DNA of 64,000 nucleotides from Rhizobium grahamii CCGE 502 (GTDB lineage Bacteria; Pseudomonadota; Alphaproteobacteria; Rhizobiales; Rhizobiaceae). Positions 8,882 through 17,938 of the stretch are shown here, piece after piece. Location of the stretch: assembly GCF_000298315.2 (NCBI RefSeq), contig NZ_AEYE02000014.1, forward strand, positions 310,001 to 374,000, in the 5' to 3' direction. The first letter of the stretch is position 1, and each line of letters begins with the position of its first letter. Both the position numbers and the translations under genes were made by a program. The notes under the pieces were generated by a model. That model saw only the letters and a program-made list of their open reading frames with translations. It was not told the origin of the DNA and ran no database searches.

Positions 8882-9985
8882 ATGGGCTTCAAATGCGGTA
8901 TCGTCGGTCTGCCGAATGTCGGCAAATCGACCCTCTTCAACGCGCTCACCAAGACGGCGGCGGCGCAGGCAGCGAACTATCCCTTCTGCACGATCGAACC
9001 GAACACCGGCGAAGTCGCCGTTCCGGATCCCCGTATGCAGAAGCTGGCAACGATCGCCGGCTCCAAGGAAATCATTCCGACCCGCATCTCCTTCGTCGAT
9101 ATCGCCGGCCTGGTGCGCGGCGCCTCGAAGGGTGAAGGTCTCGGCAACAAGTTCCTGGCCAATATCCGCGAAGTCGATGCCGTCGTGCATGTGCTGCGCT
9201 GCTTCGAGGATGACGACATCACCCACGTCGAGGGCCGCATCAACCCGGTCGGCGATGCCGATACGATCGAGACCGAGCTGATGCTCGCCGACCTCGAGAG
9301 CCTCGAGCGCCGCGTCGAGCAGACACGCAAGCGCGCCACGGGCAAGGACAAGGAATCAATAGCGCAGCTGCCGGTCATGGAAGCCGTCATCAAGCTGCTG
9401 AACGAAGGCAAGCCCGCACGCCTGCTCTTGAAGACACTGGCGCCCGAGGAGATCGAGATCCTCAAAGGCCTCAACCTGCTGACGTCGCATCCAGTGCTCT
9501 ATGTCTGCAACGTTGCCGAAGCCGACGCTTCGACCGGCAACGAGCATACCAAGGCCGTCGCCGCCATGGCTGAACAGCAAGGCGCCGAATGCGTCATTAT
9601 CTCGGCGGCCATCGAGTCGGAGGTGGCCCAGCTTCCCGAAGAAGAAGCAACGGAGTTCCTATCGGCGCTCGGCCTCGAGGAAGCCGGCCTCGACCGGCTT
9701 ATCCGCGCGGGCTACCACCTGCTCGACTTGATCACCTATTTCACCGTCGGCCCTAAGGAGACGCGCGCTTGGACGATCGTACGCGGCACCAAGGCACCGC
9801 AGGCGGCCGGCGTGATCCACACCGACTTCGAACGCGGCTTCATCCGTGCCTTCACCATCGCCTACGACGATTACATTAACTTCAAGGGTGAAGTCGGCGC
9901 CAAGGAAGCAGGCAAGGGCCGCGACGAAGGCAAGGAATACGTCGTTCAGGACGGCGACGTCATCCATTTCCGCTTCAACACCTGA
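8882..9985 (+). CDS. ychF: Redox-regulated ATPase YchF (OLA1 family)
   Basis: Universally conserved P-loop protein of the Obg/OLA1 group that prefers ATP and binds ribosomes. Its 367 residues begin '[19 protein letters not shown]' (G1), followed by '[22 protein letters not shown]' (G3 with switch II), a coiled-coil insert (about 125-190) and a C-terminal TGS domain ending '[16 protein letters not shown]'. Length and order are normal. The first MaoC-like gene begins 29 nt downstream. Confidence 0.96.
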   Translation: MGFKCGIVGLPNVGKSTLFNALTKTAAAQAANYPFCTIEPNTGEVAVPDPRMQKLATIAGSKEIIPTRISFVDIAGLVRGASKGEGLGNKFLANIREVDAVVHVLRCFEDDDITHVEGRINPVGDADTIETELMLADLESLERRVEQTRKRATGKDKESIAQLPVMEAVIKLLNEGKPARLLLKTLAPEEIEILKGLNLLTSHPVLYVCNVAEADASTGNEHTKAVAAMAEQQGAECVIISAAIESEVAQLPEEEATEFLSALGLEEAGLDRLIRAGYHLLDLITYFTVGPKETRAWTIVRGTKAPQAAGVIHTDFERGFIRAFTIAYDDYINFKGEVGAKEAGKGRDEGKEYVVQDGDVIHFRFNT

Positions 9986-10013
9986 TCAGCAACGGCCGGG
10001 GAGATTGGGCCGC

Positions 10014-10475
10014 ATGAAACTTTCCTACGAAGACTTCGAGCTGGGCCGACGTTTTACGCTCGGCCCGCGGACGGTCACGGCAGCAGAGATCATCGAGTTC
10101 GCCCGTGAATTCGATCCCCAGCCGATGCATGTCGACGAAGCGGCTGGCCGCGCGAGCATTCTCGGTGGTTTGGCGGCATCCGGCTGGCACACTTCGGCAC
10201 TCTTCATGCGTATGATGGCGGATAGCTTTCTCGTCGACTCGTTCTCCCAAGGCGCCCCCGGCGTGGACTTCATGGAATGGCGTAAGCCCGTTCTTGCTAG
10301 CGACACGCTCTCCGGCCATTCGACGGTTGTCGAGACTCGCGCGCTGCGCTCAAAGCCCGGCATCGGCATGGTCAAGTTCCGCCACGAGGTCGAAAATCAG
10401 AAGAACGAACTCGTCTGCGTGTCCGAGAACTCGATCATGTTCGTCATGCGTGAAGTGCTGGAGAAAACAGCATGA
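10014..10475 (+). CDS. MaoC-like dehydratase, first of a pair
   Basis: Hot-dog-fold protein of 153 residues, a likely enoyl-CoA hydratase/dehydratase. The hydratase-2 style motif 'FAREFDPQPMHVDEAAGRAS' supplies the catalytic Asp and His, and 'GGLAASGWHTSALFMRMM' follows. The ATG at 10014 gives the standard family start 'MKLSYEDFELGRRF'; the frame is open further upstream only because it overlaps ychF. Its stop overlaps the next gene (ATGA), so the two are translationally coupled and may form a heterodimer. Confidence 0.88.
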   Translation: MKLSYEDFELGRRFTLGPRTVTAAEIIEFAREFDPQPMHVDEAAGRASILGGLAASGWHTSALFMRMMADSFLVDSFSQGAPGVDFMEWRKPVLASDTLSGHSTVVETRALRSKPGIGMVKFRHEVENQKNELVCVSENSIMFVMREVLEKTA

Positions 10476-10936
10476 TCATGGCCGAGCGTTACGCCAGCGG
10501 TGAAAAGACTGAAATCGGCAGCTATGTGTTTACGGCCGAGCGGATCGTCCATTTTGCCGAGCGCTTCGACCCCCAACCGTTCCACCTGGACGCGGAAGCT
10601 GCAAAGACTACTCTCTTTGGTGGTCTGTGCGCATCGGGATGGCACACCTGCGCGGCATGGATGAAGACCTTCGTTGCCTACTGGAGCGCGGAAAGCGCCC
10701 GACTGGCAAGCGAAGGCATCAAGCCCCCGACGCTCGGCCCCTCGCCTGGTTTCCAGAAGCTGCAATGGTTGCGGCCCGTCTTCGCCGACGAAGAAGTGAC
10801 CTACTCCGTCACCTTCCTCTCAAGCCGCCCTCTGGTGTCCCGCCCGGGGCGTCGATTGAACACTATTCTGTGCGAGGGAACGATCGACGGTACGCCGGTG
10901 GTGCGGTTCGAAAGCACGGTCATCGAATTTGAATAG
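10472..10936 (+). CDS. MaoC-like dehydratase, second of a pair
   Basis: Hot-dog-fold protein of 154 residues, paralogous to its upstream neighbour: 'FAERFDPQPFHLDAEAAKTT' and 'GGLCASGWHTCAAWMKTF' match the same hydratase motif, and the catalytic Asp and His are present. The ATG overlaps the preceding stop as ATGA, with GGAG 8 nt upstream; ATG 10478 is an alternative. A GC-rich hairpin just past the stop (10939-10957) probably ends the transcript. The acyl-CoA substrate is unknown. Confidence 0.87.
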   Translation: MIMAERYASGEKTEIGSYVFTAERIVHFAERFDPQPFHLDAEAAKTTLFGGLCASGWHTCAAWMKTFVAYWSAESARLASEGIKPPTLGPSPGFQKLQWLRPVFADEEVTYSVTFLSSRPLVSRPGRRLNTILCEGTIDGTPVVRFESTVIEFE

Positions 10937-10938
10937 TC

Positions 10939-10957
10939 GCGGGCCTCAATGGCCCGC
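10939..10957. terminator. Hairpin between MaoC pair and apt, over the apt stop codon
   Basis: gcgggcc (10939-10945) pairs perfectly with ggcccgc (10951-10957) around a five-base loop. It sits 3 nt after the MaoC gene and covers the last codons and stop of the convergent apt gene (10946). There is only a weak U-rich tail (AAATT), so it is a plausible but not ideal terminator. Confidence 0.5.
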
Positions 10958-11488
10958 AAATTCCACCAACGTGCGGACATCCACGCCAAGGTCTTCGAGT
11001 TTTTTGCGACCGCCAAGATCCGGCAGGTCGATAACGAAGCAGGCGGAAACGACCTCCGCACCCATCTGGCGGAGGAGTTGCGTAGCGGCGACGGCGGTTC
11101 CGCCGGTCGCAATCAGGTCATCAACCAGGATGACCTTTTCGCCGGGCTCCACGGCATCCCTGTGCATCTCCATCTCGTCGACACCGTACTCAAGGCTGTA
11201 GGCGACGCGCACCGTGTCGCGCGGCAGTTTTCCTTTTTTGCGGATCGGTACGAACCCCGCGGAAAGCTGGTGGGCAACCGCACCACCCAGAATGAAGCCT
11301 CGCGCTTCGGCCCCAGCGATCTTGTCGATCTTCATGCCGGCATAGGGCTGGACCAGTTCATCGACCGCGCGGCGAAACGCGCGTGGATTGCCGAGAAGCG
11401 TCGTAATGTCACGAAAGATGATACCGGGCTTGGGGTAGTCCGGGATGGAGCGGATGCTGGCCGCAAGCTCCGAAATCGTATTGCTCAT
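10946..11488 (-). CDS. apt: Adenine phosphoribosyltransferase
   Basis: Salvages adenine to AMP using PRPP. Its 180 residues match the usual length. The PRPP-binding signature is '[17 protein letters not shown]', preceded by '[17 protein letters not shown]' and '[13 protein letters not shown]'. It converges on the MaoC pair with 9 nt between the stop codons, and it lies downstream of the separate petABC operon on the same strand. Confidence 0.95.
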   Translation of the reverse strand: MSNTISELAASIRSIPDYPKPGIIFRDITTLLGNPRAFRRAVDELVQPYAGMKIDKIAGAEARGFILGGAVAHQLSAGFVPIRKKGKLPRDTVRVAYSLEYGVDEMEMHRDAVEPGEKVILVDDLIATGGTAVAATQLLRQMGAEVVSACFVIDLPDLGGRKKLEDLGVDVRTLVEFAGH

Positions 11489-11554
11489 GGATTATCCATA
11501 TTCTGCAGGGCTTCAATTCCGCGCACCCTACCAATTGCCACTCTCGGAACCAAC

Positions 11555-11581
11555 AAAAAAGGCGGCCCGAAGGCCGCCTTT
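11555..11581 (-). terminator. Rho-independent terminator of petABC
   Basis: Read on the minus strand, AAAGGCGGCC and GGCCGCCTTT form a 10-bp stem with a four-base loop, followed by a run of T. It lies 24 nt after the petC stop. Confidence 0.85.
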
Positions 11582-11604
11582 CCCTAGGCTCTGGAACAAA
11601 GCGC

Positions 11605-12498
11605 TTAGTGTTCCTTGTTCGCGTAGACCGAACGCTTGGTCAGGTAAATCAGTCCCGTGAAGATCACGAGAAAGACCAGGACCATGAAGCCGGTGCGCTT
11701 GCGCTCTTCGAGATGCGGCTCGGCGGCCCACATCAGGAACGATGCGACGTCCTTGGCGTACTGGTCGACCGTCGCCGGCGCGCCATCGTCATAGGTGACC
11801 TGGCCGTCCGACAGAGGCTTCGGCATCGCCAGTGCGGCAGCGCCTGCGAAGTACGGGTTGTAGTGAGTTCCCTGAGCCACCTGGACGCTGGCTGGCGGCT
11901 GCTGGTCGTAGCCGGTCAGCAGCGAATAGATATAGTCGGGACCACCTTCCTGATAACCGCCGACAAATGGGATCATGTCGAATAGGAATTGCGGGAAGCC
12001 GCGCTCGATACCGCGCGCCTTGGCGATCAGCGAGAAGTCCGGAGGCGCCGCGCCGTTGTTGGCCGCTGCCGCCGCTTCGTGGTTCGGGAACGGCGACGGG
12101 AAGTAGTCCGACGGAATGGCCTTGCGGGTGAACATGTCACCGCTGGCATTCGGACCGTCCTGAACCTCGTAGTTGGCGGCAAAGGCCTTCACCTGGGCAT
12201 CCGAGTAACCGAGAGCCCCGAGCGTTCTGAAGGGCACAAGGCTCATCGAGTGACAGGCGGCGCAGACTTCCGTGTAGACCTTCAGGCCGCGCTGCAGCTG
12301 GCCCTTGTCATAGTGACCGACCGGGCCCGCAAATGTCCAATGTTCATGCTTCGGATGAAGCAGCGGAAAATGTGGCGTCTCGCCTTCGGCATGTTTCGCC
12401 GGCTCGGCACCGTTCGAGGCCGCTTCCTGGGCGAATGCTGCGCCGCTCAAACCTGCGACGACGGCAAGCGACAGGAGGCTTGTAACAAGCTTTTTCAT
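11605..12498 (-). CDS. petC: Cytochrome c1 of the bc1 complex
   Basis: Haem-c subunit that passes electrons from the Rieske protein to cytochrome c. The 297-residue precursor has a signal peptide ending 'SGAAFA' near residue 23, the haem motif CAACH at residues 79-83, a candidate axial Met in 'AAALAMPKPL', and a single C-terminal membrane anchor ending 'KRSVYANKEH'. I chose ATG 12498, preceded by GGGAAGAG, and not the upstream in-frame start at 12522. It is the last gene of petABC and is followed by a strong terminator. Here cytochrome c1 is separate from cytochrome b, not fused as in Bradyrhizobium fbcH. Confidence 0.95.
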   Translation of the reverse strand: MKKLVTSLLSLAVVAGLSGAAFAQEAASNGAEPAKHAEGETPHFPLLHPKHEHWTFAGPVGHYDKGQLQRGLKVYTEVCAACHSMSLVPFRTLGALGYSDAQVKAFAANYEVQDGPNASGDMFTRKAIPSDYFPSPFPNHEAAAAANNGAAPPDFSLIAKARGIERGFPQFLFDMIPFVGGYQEGGPDYIYSLLTGYDQQPPASVQVAQGTHYNPYFAGAAALAMPKPLSDGQVTYDDGAPATVDQYAKDVASFLMWAAEPHLEERKRTGFMVLVFLVIFTGLIYLTKRSVYANKEH

Positions 12499-12524
12499 GT
12501 TTCTCTTCCCTTCCTGTCGCACGC

Positions 12525-13802
12525 TCAGGCCTTGACCGGCTCAGCGGCCGCCGCCTTGTTGCGCTTTTCCAGAACCGCTTCGGTAATTGAGTTTGGCAAG
12601 CGGCGCGGCGTCTCGACGAGGCCGAGAACCGGCATGGCAACCAGGAAGAAGGCGAAGTAGAGCAGCGTGCAGATCTGCGAGATGGTGGTGTAAAGGCCCT
12701 CAGCAGGCTGGGAACCGAGCCAGCCAAGAACGATCGCATTGGCGACGAACAGCCAGTAGAACAGCTTGTACCACGGGCGATAGGCAGCCGAGCGAACCTT
12801 CGAGGTATCGAGCCAGGGCAGGAAGAACAGCACGATGATCGCGCCGAACATGACCAGAACGCCTGCGAGCTTCGAGTCGATCGGCCCGATGTTGAAGGTG
12901 ATCGAACGCAGCATCGCGTAGAACGGCAGGAAGTACCACTCCGGGACGATGTGGGCAGGCGTCTTCAACGGATCAGCCGGGATGTAGTTGTCCGGGTGGC
13001 CGAGGAAGTTTGGCATATAGAAGACGAAGTAGGCGTAGACCAGCAGGAAGATCGATACACCGAGCGCGTCCTTCAGGGTCGCGTAAGGCGTGAAGCGAAC
13101 GGTATCCGTCTTGGTCTTCACCTCGACGCCTGTCGGATTCGTCTGACCAACAACGTGCAGCGCCCAGATATGCAGGACCACGACGCCGGCAATGACGAAG
13201 GGCAGCAGGTAGTGCAGCGAGAAGAAGCGGTTCAGCGTCGGGTTTTCGACGGCGAAGCCACCGAGCAGGAACTGCTGGATCCACTCGCCGACGAGCGGGA
13301 ATGCCGAGAAGAAACCGGTGATAACGGTCGCACCCCAGAAGGACATCTGACCCCAGGGCAGAACGTAGCCCATGAAGCCGGTCGCCATCATCAGGAGGTA
13401 GATGAGAACACCGAGGATCCAGAGGATTTCGCGCGGAGCCTTGTAGGAGCCGTAGTAGAGACCACGGGCGATGTGCAGATAAACGGCAACGAAGAAGAAC
13501 GACGCGCCGTTGGCGTGCATGTAGCGCAACAGCCAGCCGTGGTTCACGTCACGCATGATCTTTTCGACGGAGTTGAAGGCAACCGTCGTTTCGGCGGCGT
13601 AGTGCATGGCGAGCACGACGCCGGTGAGGATCTGCACGACGAGCATGACCGCGAGCATGGCGCCGAAGGTGTAGGCATAGTTCAGGTTCCGCGGAACCGG
13701 ATATGCGACGAAACTGTCGTAGACCATGCGCGGCAAAGGCAGCCGCGAATCGATCCACTTCTCGAGGCCGGTTGATGGCTCGTAGCTGGAATGGCCACTC
13801 AT
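12525..13802 (-). CDS. petB: Cytochrome b of the bc1 complex
   Basis: Core membrane subunit of ubiquinol:cytochrome c reductase, 425 residues. It has eight hydrophobic helices, the His residues of the two b haems in helices B and D, '[19 protein letters not shown]' at the Qo side and the diagnostic '[13 protein letters not shown]'. A short C-terminal extension rich in Ala and Lys is typical of rhizobia. It is the middle gene of petABC, 13 nt after petA and 26 nt before petC. Confidence 0.96.
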   Translation of the reverse strand: MSGHSSYEPSTGLEKWIDSRLPLPRMVYDSFVAYPVPRNLNYAYTFGAMLAVMLVVQILTGVVLAMHYAAETTVAFNSVEKIMRDVNHGWLLRYMHANGASFFFVAVYLHIARGLYYGSYKAPREILWILGVLIYLLMMATGFMGYVLPWGQMSFWGATVITGFFSAFPLVGEWIQQFLLGGFAVENPTLNRFFSLHYLLPFVIAGVVVLHIWALHVVGQTNPTGVEVKTKTDTVRFTPYATLKDALGVSIFLLVYAYFVFYMPNFLGHPDNYIPADPLKTPAHIVPEWYFLPFYAMLRSITFNIGPIDSKLAGVLVMFGAIIVLFFLPWLDTSKVRSAAYRPWYKLFYWLFVANAIVLGWLGSQPAEGLYTTISQICTLLYFAFFLVAMPVLGLVETPRRLPNSITEAVLEKRNKAAAAEPVKA

Positions 13803-13815
13803 AAATCAGTCCCCC

Positions 13816-14394
13816 TCAACCGATCTTGATTACTTTATCGGAAATGAATGAATAGGTCGGGATCGCCAGGTTCTGCGGCGCCGGACCTTTGCGAATGCGG
13901 CCGGCCGTATCGTAGACCGAGCCATGGCAGGGACAGAACCAACCATTGTATTCGCCAGCTTGGCCGAGCGGGATGCAGCCGAGATGGGTGCACGAGCCGA
14001 TCATGACGATCCAGTTTTCCTTGTCCTTGCCGGCGGAACGGTCGACGCCCGTCGCCTGCGCGTCGGAAGGCAGGTTGGCGTTGCGTGCGACCGGGTCCTT
14101 CAGATCGGACAGCGGAACTTCATCGGCGGCCTTCACTTCCTCAGGCGTACGGTTGCGGATGAAGATCGGCTTGCCGCGCCACTTGGCGGTCAGCGACATT
14201 CCAGGCTCAAGGCTGGAAACGTCGACCTCGATGGATGCCAGAGCCAATGTCGAAGCATCCGGGCGCATCTGATCGATAAACGGCCATGCGACCGAAACGG
14301 CGCCAACAGCGCCCGCCATACCAGTGGTGAGATAAAGGAAATCACGGCGAGTGGGCTCACCCGTGATCTCGCTTGTCGTTTCGTGTTCGCTCAC
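13816..14394 (-). CDS. petA: Rieske iron-sulfur subunit of the bc1 complex
   Basis: 192-residue subunit carrying the high-potential 2Fe-2S cluster. It has a twin-arginine-like start ('PTRRDFLYLTTGMAG'), one membrane helix (about 20-42), and the cluster motifs 'CTHLGCIP' and 'CPCHGS' in the periplasmic domain. The start codon is GTG. It is the first gene of petABC, so the operon promoter must lie in the 285-base gap 14395-14678, which also serves the divergent EEP-family gene; I could not pick a convincing -35/-10 pair there. Confidence 0.95.
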   Translation of the reverse strand: MSEHETTSEITGEPTRRDFLYLTTGMAGAVGAVSVAWPFIDQMRPDASTLALASIEVDVSSLEPGMSLTAKWRGKPIFIRNRTPEEVKAADEVPLSDLKDPVARNANLPSDAQATGVDRSAGKDKENWIVMIGSCTHLGCIPLGQAGEYNGWFCPCHGSVYDTAGRIRKGPAPQNLAIPTYSFISDKVIKIG

Positions 14395-14678
14395 GGCTTA
14401 AACCATCCTCTACGCAATTTTTGCGGAACTCCGCCCTTCCCCTCACGGCGGCGAATCTGTCGCGACACAATTCGACCATAGATTCCCCACCAATCCGGCG
14501 CGTTCTAAGCTTGATCGCAAATTATGTCCAGCCTTGGCAAGACCATGTGGGCACAATGTCGCGGGAATTTTCAGATGATTTTCGAAGACAATCACATGCT
14601 TGCCACAGTTGTGCATTGCACCAATTCGTGCCCCATGCTAGCGACGGGTCATAAGCTTCCTCTCCTCCCCGCCTGGCG

Positions 14679-15611
14679 ATGAAAGACACTTTATTCCGCA
14701 TAGCGAGTGTCCTCCTTTCGCTGTTGCTGGCGCTGATGTCGCTGCGCTACGTCACGCACGCCTGGCTTCTGGCCTTCGTCTATAGCTTCCAGATCCACTT
14801 TGCCTTGGTCGCAGTCGCAGGCTGCTTGGTCCTTCTTCTGCTCAAGCGCCATTGGTACGCCTACCTGCTGCTCACCATCGCAGTGATGCTCCTGGGGCAT
14901 GGCGTGATGATGTCGAGAGAATTTGCGGCCACGACGGCGAGTGCAGAGACGCGACCACTTTTCAAGCTGATGTCCTTCAACATCGAGCACGAGAATTTCG
15001 CCAATGCGGGTCGCATTGCGGATTTCATCATCGCCTCGAACGCAGACGTCGTGAACGTCCTGGAAGCCGCGCCGCTTCGCCCTCACATCGCCCGTCTGGC
15101 CGCCACATATCCCTATCATATAGGCTGCGGTGCGGAGACCAACGAATGCGACACGCTCGTGCTTTCAAAGCGCCCGTTTGCCGACAAGAAGGTGAGCAGC
15201 CTGGGCAAGCTATGGCGCAACCGGCTGACACGCTCAGCCATCGACTTCGACGGCACGAAGATCAATTTCCTCGTCGCCCACCTCGCCAAGCCGTATTTCG
15301 ACGACTTCCAGACGGATGAACTCTTCGATCTCAGATCCGTGGCGAACGCGATCGATGGCCCCCTCGTTCTTACAGGCGACTTCAATTCGGCGATCGTCGA
15401 TCCCCGCATCCAACGCTTCATGCGCAGAACCGGCTTTCACACCGCCTTTCCGGAACCCGCGAGCTGGCCGATCAAGACGGGCCGCTTCGGCATCAGCATC
15501 GACCACGTTCTCGCCCGCCCGCCGCTGCGGCTGCAGTCGGTCAAGCGCATCGAAGACAATATGGGATCAAACCACTTTGGCCTCATGGCCGAATTTACCA
15601 TCGACCGCTGA
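14679..15611 (+). CDS. Membrane-anchored endonuclease/exonuclease/phosphatase family protein
   Basis: 310 residues. About three hydrophobic helices fill the first 75 residues, and the EEP (DNase I-like) catalytic domain follows: 'KLMSFNIEH' (metal-binding Asn), 'LVAHLAKP', 'LVLTGDFNSAIV' (Asp/Asn), 'GISIDHVLAR' and 'SNHFGLMAEF' (catalytic His). All expected catalytic positions are filled. The substrate is unknown; relatives cleave nucleic acids, phosphoinositides or other phosphodiesters. Its last 45 bases overlap the convergent ABC exporter gene. Confidence 0.88.
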   Translation: MKDTLFRIASVLLSLLLALMSLRYVTHAWLLAFVYSFQIHFALVAVAGCLVLLLLKRHWYAYLLLTIAVMLLGHGVMMSREFAATTASAETRPLFKLMSFNIEHENFANAGRIADFIIASNADVVNVLEAAPLRPHIARLAATYPYHIGCGAETNECDTLVLSKRPFADKKVSSLGKLWRNRLTRSAIDFDGTKINFLVAHLAKPYFDDFQTDELFDLRSVANAIDGPLVLTGDFNSAIVDPRIQRFMRRTGFHTAFPEPASWPIKTGRFGISIDHVLARPPLRLQSVKRIEDNMGSNHFGLMAEFTIDR

Positions 15612-17486
15612 AGCAGGAGGCGGCGCCTCGAGATCGGTGGCAAGGAATCCACCGGATTGCCGGGCCCAGAGTTCGGCATAAAGACCACCACGCTTCAACA
15701 GCGCTTCGTGCGTCCCCTCCTCTATGATCTCGCCCTCGTCAACGACGATCAATCGATCGAGCGCAGCAATGGTTGAAAGCCGATGGGCGATGGCGAGTAC
15801 CGTCTTGCCTTCCATGAGGCCGATCAGATTGGATTGGATCGCCTCTTCGACCTCGGAATCCAACGCCGAAGTCGCTTCGTCCAGAACGAGAATTGGCGCA
15901 TCCTTCAGCATCACGCGCGCAATCGCGACGCGCTGACGCTGGCCACCGGAGAGCTTCACACCGCGCTCCCCGACATGAGCCTCGAAGCCCTTGCGGCCGT
16001 TTTGATCCTGCAGCCGCTCGATGAAGGCAAGCGCTTCCGCCCGCCGCGCCGCCTCGACGAGACGCGCTTCGCCCGCGTCAGGGCGACCGAACAGGATATT
16101 GTCGCGAACCGAACGGTGCAGCAAAGACGTATCCTGGCTGACAACCCCGATCTGCATGCGCAGAGATTCCTGCTTGACGGCGGCGATATCCTGACCGTCG
16201 ACCAATATCCGTCCACCTTCGACGTCGTAGAGGCGCAACAACAGGTTTACGAGCGTCGACTTGCCCGCCCCGGAGCGGCCGACGATGCCAACCTTTTCTC
16301 CTGGCTCAATAGTGAGCGAAAAGTCGTCGATGACGCCGCTTTTCCTGCCGTAGTGAAAAGAGACATTCTCAAAGCGGATTCCGGGCCGTCGGATAACGAG
16401 TTCCCGAGCGTCGGGCCGATCGACCAGCCCAAGCGGCTGCGAAATCAAATCGGCGGCATTCTGAATCGTGCCGAGGTTGCGCATGATGCCGTTGAACTGT
16501 GTCATCAACCGGCCGAGAAGGAAGTTCAGACGCAGCACTAGCGCCAGCGAGAAAGCGACGGCGCCGGAACTCACGAGGCCTGCCAACCACAGATGCACGC
16601 TGAGGCCGGCCATCATGACGATCATGATGCCCGAGAGTAGCGCCATCGAGGCACGCACACCGGTGATGAAGCGCGTGAACCGCAGCACGGTGTGCTGATA
16701 GAAGTCGAAGCCTTCCCGCATATAGCGGTCGCTCTCCTCGTCCCGCGCAAACAGCTTGAGGGTCTGGACGTTGCTGTAGGCATCGACCATGCGCCCGTTG
16801 ATCATCGACGCGGCTTCAGCCGTTTCCCGGGAATGAAATCGGATGCGCGGCACGAAATAGCGCGCGAGAACGCCAAATACGCCGAGCCAGCAAAGCACGA
16901 CCACGGCAAGTGAGATGTCCAGCCGGGCGACGAGCACCAGCGTCGTCGCCGCATAGATACCGACGAACCAGACGCTCTCCATCAGCGATGTCACCAGGTC
17001 GCCCGTGGCCTGACCAGCCGACCAGACCTTGGTGACAACGCGGCCGGAGAAATCGCTTTGAAAGAAGGAGAGCGATTGCCGCGAGACATGCAGGTAGGAT
17101 TGCCAGCGCGCCAGATTGTAGAAGCCGGGCGTGATCACCTGCTGGTCCACCAGCGCAATCAGCAGCGCCACGACAAAGCGGACGATACCGATAAGGACGA
17201 GCATACCGAACAGTTCGGCGCCATGCGCGGCAAGAAGGCCGCTCCAGCCTTCCGCCGGCTTGATCGTCGCAAGTATGTCTACGAGCCGTCCGACGAACCA
17301 GAAGAGCGCCGCTTCGATCGCCGCCGACATCCCGCCGAGCACGAGCATTGCAACGAAGGGCGCCTTCGCCTGGCCAATATAGAACCAAATGAATCCCAGC
17401 GTTGAGCGCGGCGGCTGAATGTTTTCTCGCGGCGCAAAGGGATTAATCCAATTTTCGAAGACATGGAGGAGTCGTTTTATCAGCAT
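15567..17486 (-). CDS. ABC half-exporter (permease-ATPase fusion) A
   Basis: 639-residue half-transporter. A six-helix type I exporter domain (about 45-340) is followed by the ATPase with Walker A 'GRSGAGKSTL', the signature 'LSGGQRQRVAIARVM' and Walker B 'ILVLDEATSALDSE'. It must dimerise to work. Its N-terminus ('NWINPFAP...') resembles that of the neighbouring exporter B ('RLNPFPSEEPV'), which points to a tandem duplication. The substrate is unknown; lipids, drugs or polysaccharide precursors are typical of the MsbA-like group. The 3' end overlaps the convergent EEP gene by 45 bases, an unusually long overlap. Confidence 0.9.
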   Translation of the reverse strand: MLIKRLLHVFENWINPFAPRENIQPPRSTLGFIWFYIGQAKAPFVAMLVLGGMSAAIEAALFWFVGRLVDILATIKPAEGWSGLLAAHGAELFGMLVLIGIVRFVVALLIALVDQQVITPGFYNLARWQSYLHVSRQSLSFFQSDFSGRVVTKVWSAGQATGDLVTSLMESVWFVGIYAATTLVLVARLDISLAVVVLCWLGVFGVLARYFVPRIRFHSRETAEAASMINGRMVDAYSNVQTLKLFARDEESDRYMREGFDFYQHTVLRFTRFITGVRASMALLSGIMIVMMAGLSVHLWLAGLVSSGAVAFSLALVLRLNFLLGRLMTQFNGIMRNLGTIQNAADLISQPLGLVDRPDARELVIRRPGIRFENVSFHYGRKSGVIDDFSLTIEPGEKVGIVGRSGAGKSTLVNLLLRLYDVEGGRILVDGQDIAAVKQESLRMQIGVVSQDTSLLHRSVRDNILFGRPDAGEARLVEAARRAEALAFIERLQDQNGRKGFEAHVGERGVKLSGGQRQRVAIARVMLKDAPILVLDEATSALDSEVEEAIQSNLIGLMEGKTVLAIAHRLSTIAALDRLIVVDEGEIIEEGTHEALLKRGGLYAELWARQSGGFLATDLEAPPPASAVDGKFGHEAKVV

Positions 17487-17647
17487 AAATGCGATATAGG
17501 CTTATTGGCCCGAGCAGAAAAGCAACGGCTCCAGGGCGCAACCTTATATTTTCGTAACAATCGGTAACAACAGCGGCATCGCTGTTGAATGCGACTGACC
17601 CCGCCACAATCTCGGGGTACAATGGGTTTTTACGGGAGACGGCCGCG

Positions 17648-17878
17648 ATGCAAGCAAGGAAGACAGTCATGTCAAGTATTCCGCTGCCCCTTGCGGAACG
17701 ACTTGATGCAATCGTCGAACAGCTGGAAATATCTTACGACGAGGCCATCGCCGAGGCGATCTCTGTGTGGGTCGATCGCGAGGAAGAGCGACGTCTGTTC
17801 GCGTTGCGTGCGCTTGCATCGACCAACAGCATGCTTGTCGAAGGAAACCGCGTGAAAGACTGGGCTGACAGCCTCTGA
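17648..17878 (+). CDS. Small ribbon-helix-helix (CopG-like) protein
   Basis: 76 residues. The segment 'SIPLPLAERLDAIVEQLEISYDEAIAEAISVWVDREEER' has the beta-strand plus two-helix pattern of ribbon-helix-helix DNA-binding proteins, as in CopG/ParD-type regulators and antitoxins. ATG 17648 has GGGAGA 8 nt upstream; ATG 17669 also has a good AAGGA. No toxin-like partner gene lies next to it. It sits alone on the plus strand between two minus-strand ABC exporters, with its own terminator, so it may regulate one of them or be autonomous. Confidence 0.7.
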   Translation: MQARKTVMSSIPLPLAERLDAIVEQLEISYDEAIAEAISVWVDREEERRLFALRALASTNSMLVEGNRVKDWADSL

Positions 17879-17903
17879 ACCGACATCCATGCGCGAAAAA
17901 TTG

Positions 17904-17933
17904 AAGCCCTCCCCGCATCCGCAGGGAGGGCTT
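17904..17933. terminator. Bidirectional terminator between RHH gene and exporter B
   Basis: aagccctccc (17904-17913) pairs perfectly with gggagggctt (17924-17933). Read on the plus strand it is followed by CTGGTTT, and on the minus strand by CAATTTTT. It ends both the small RHH gene and the convergent ABC exporter. Confidence 0.8.
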
Positions 17934-17938
17934 CTGGT

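Noticed and set aside
12951-13775. A 274-codon plus-strand frame antisense to petB
   Set aside because: Its composition (Glu, Arg, Val, His) is that of a reversed membrane-protein gene, with no ribosome binding site.
17648-17878. Toxin-antitoxin module around the RHH gene
   Set aside because: No toxin-like frame lies within 200 bases on the same strand; the neighbours are ABC exporters.
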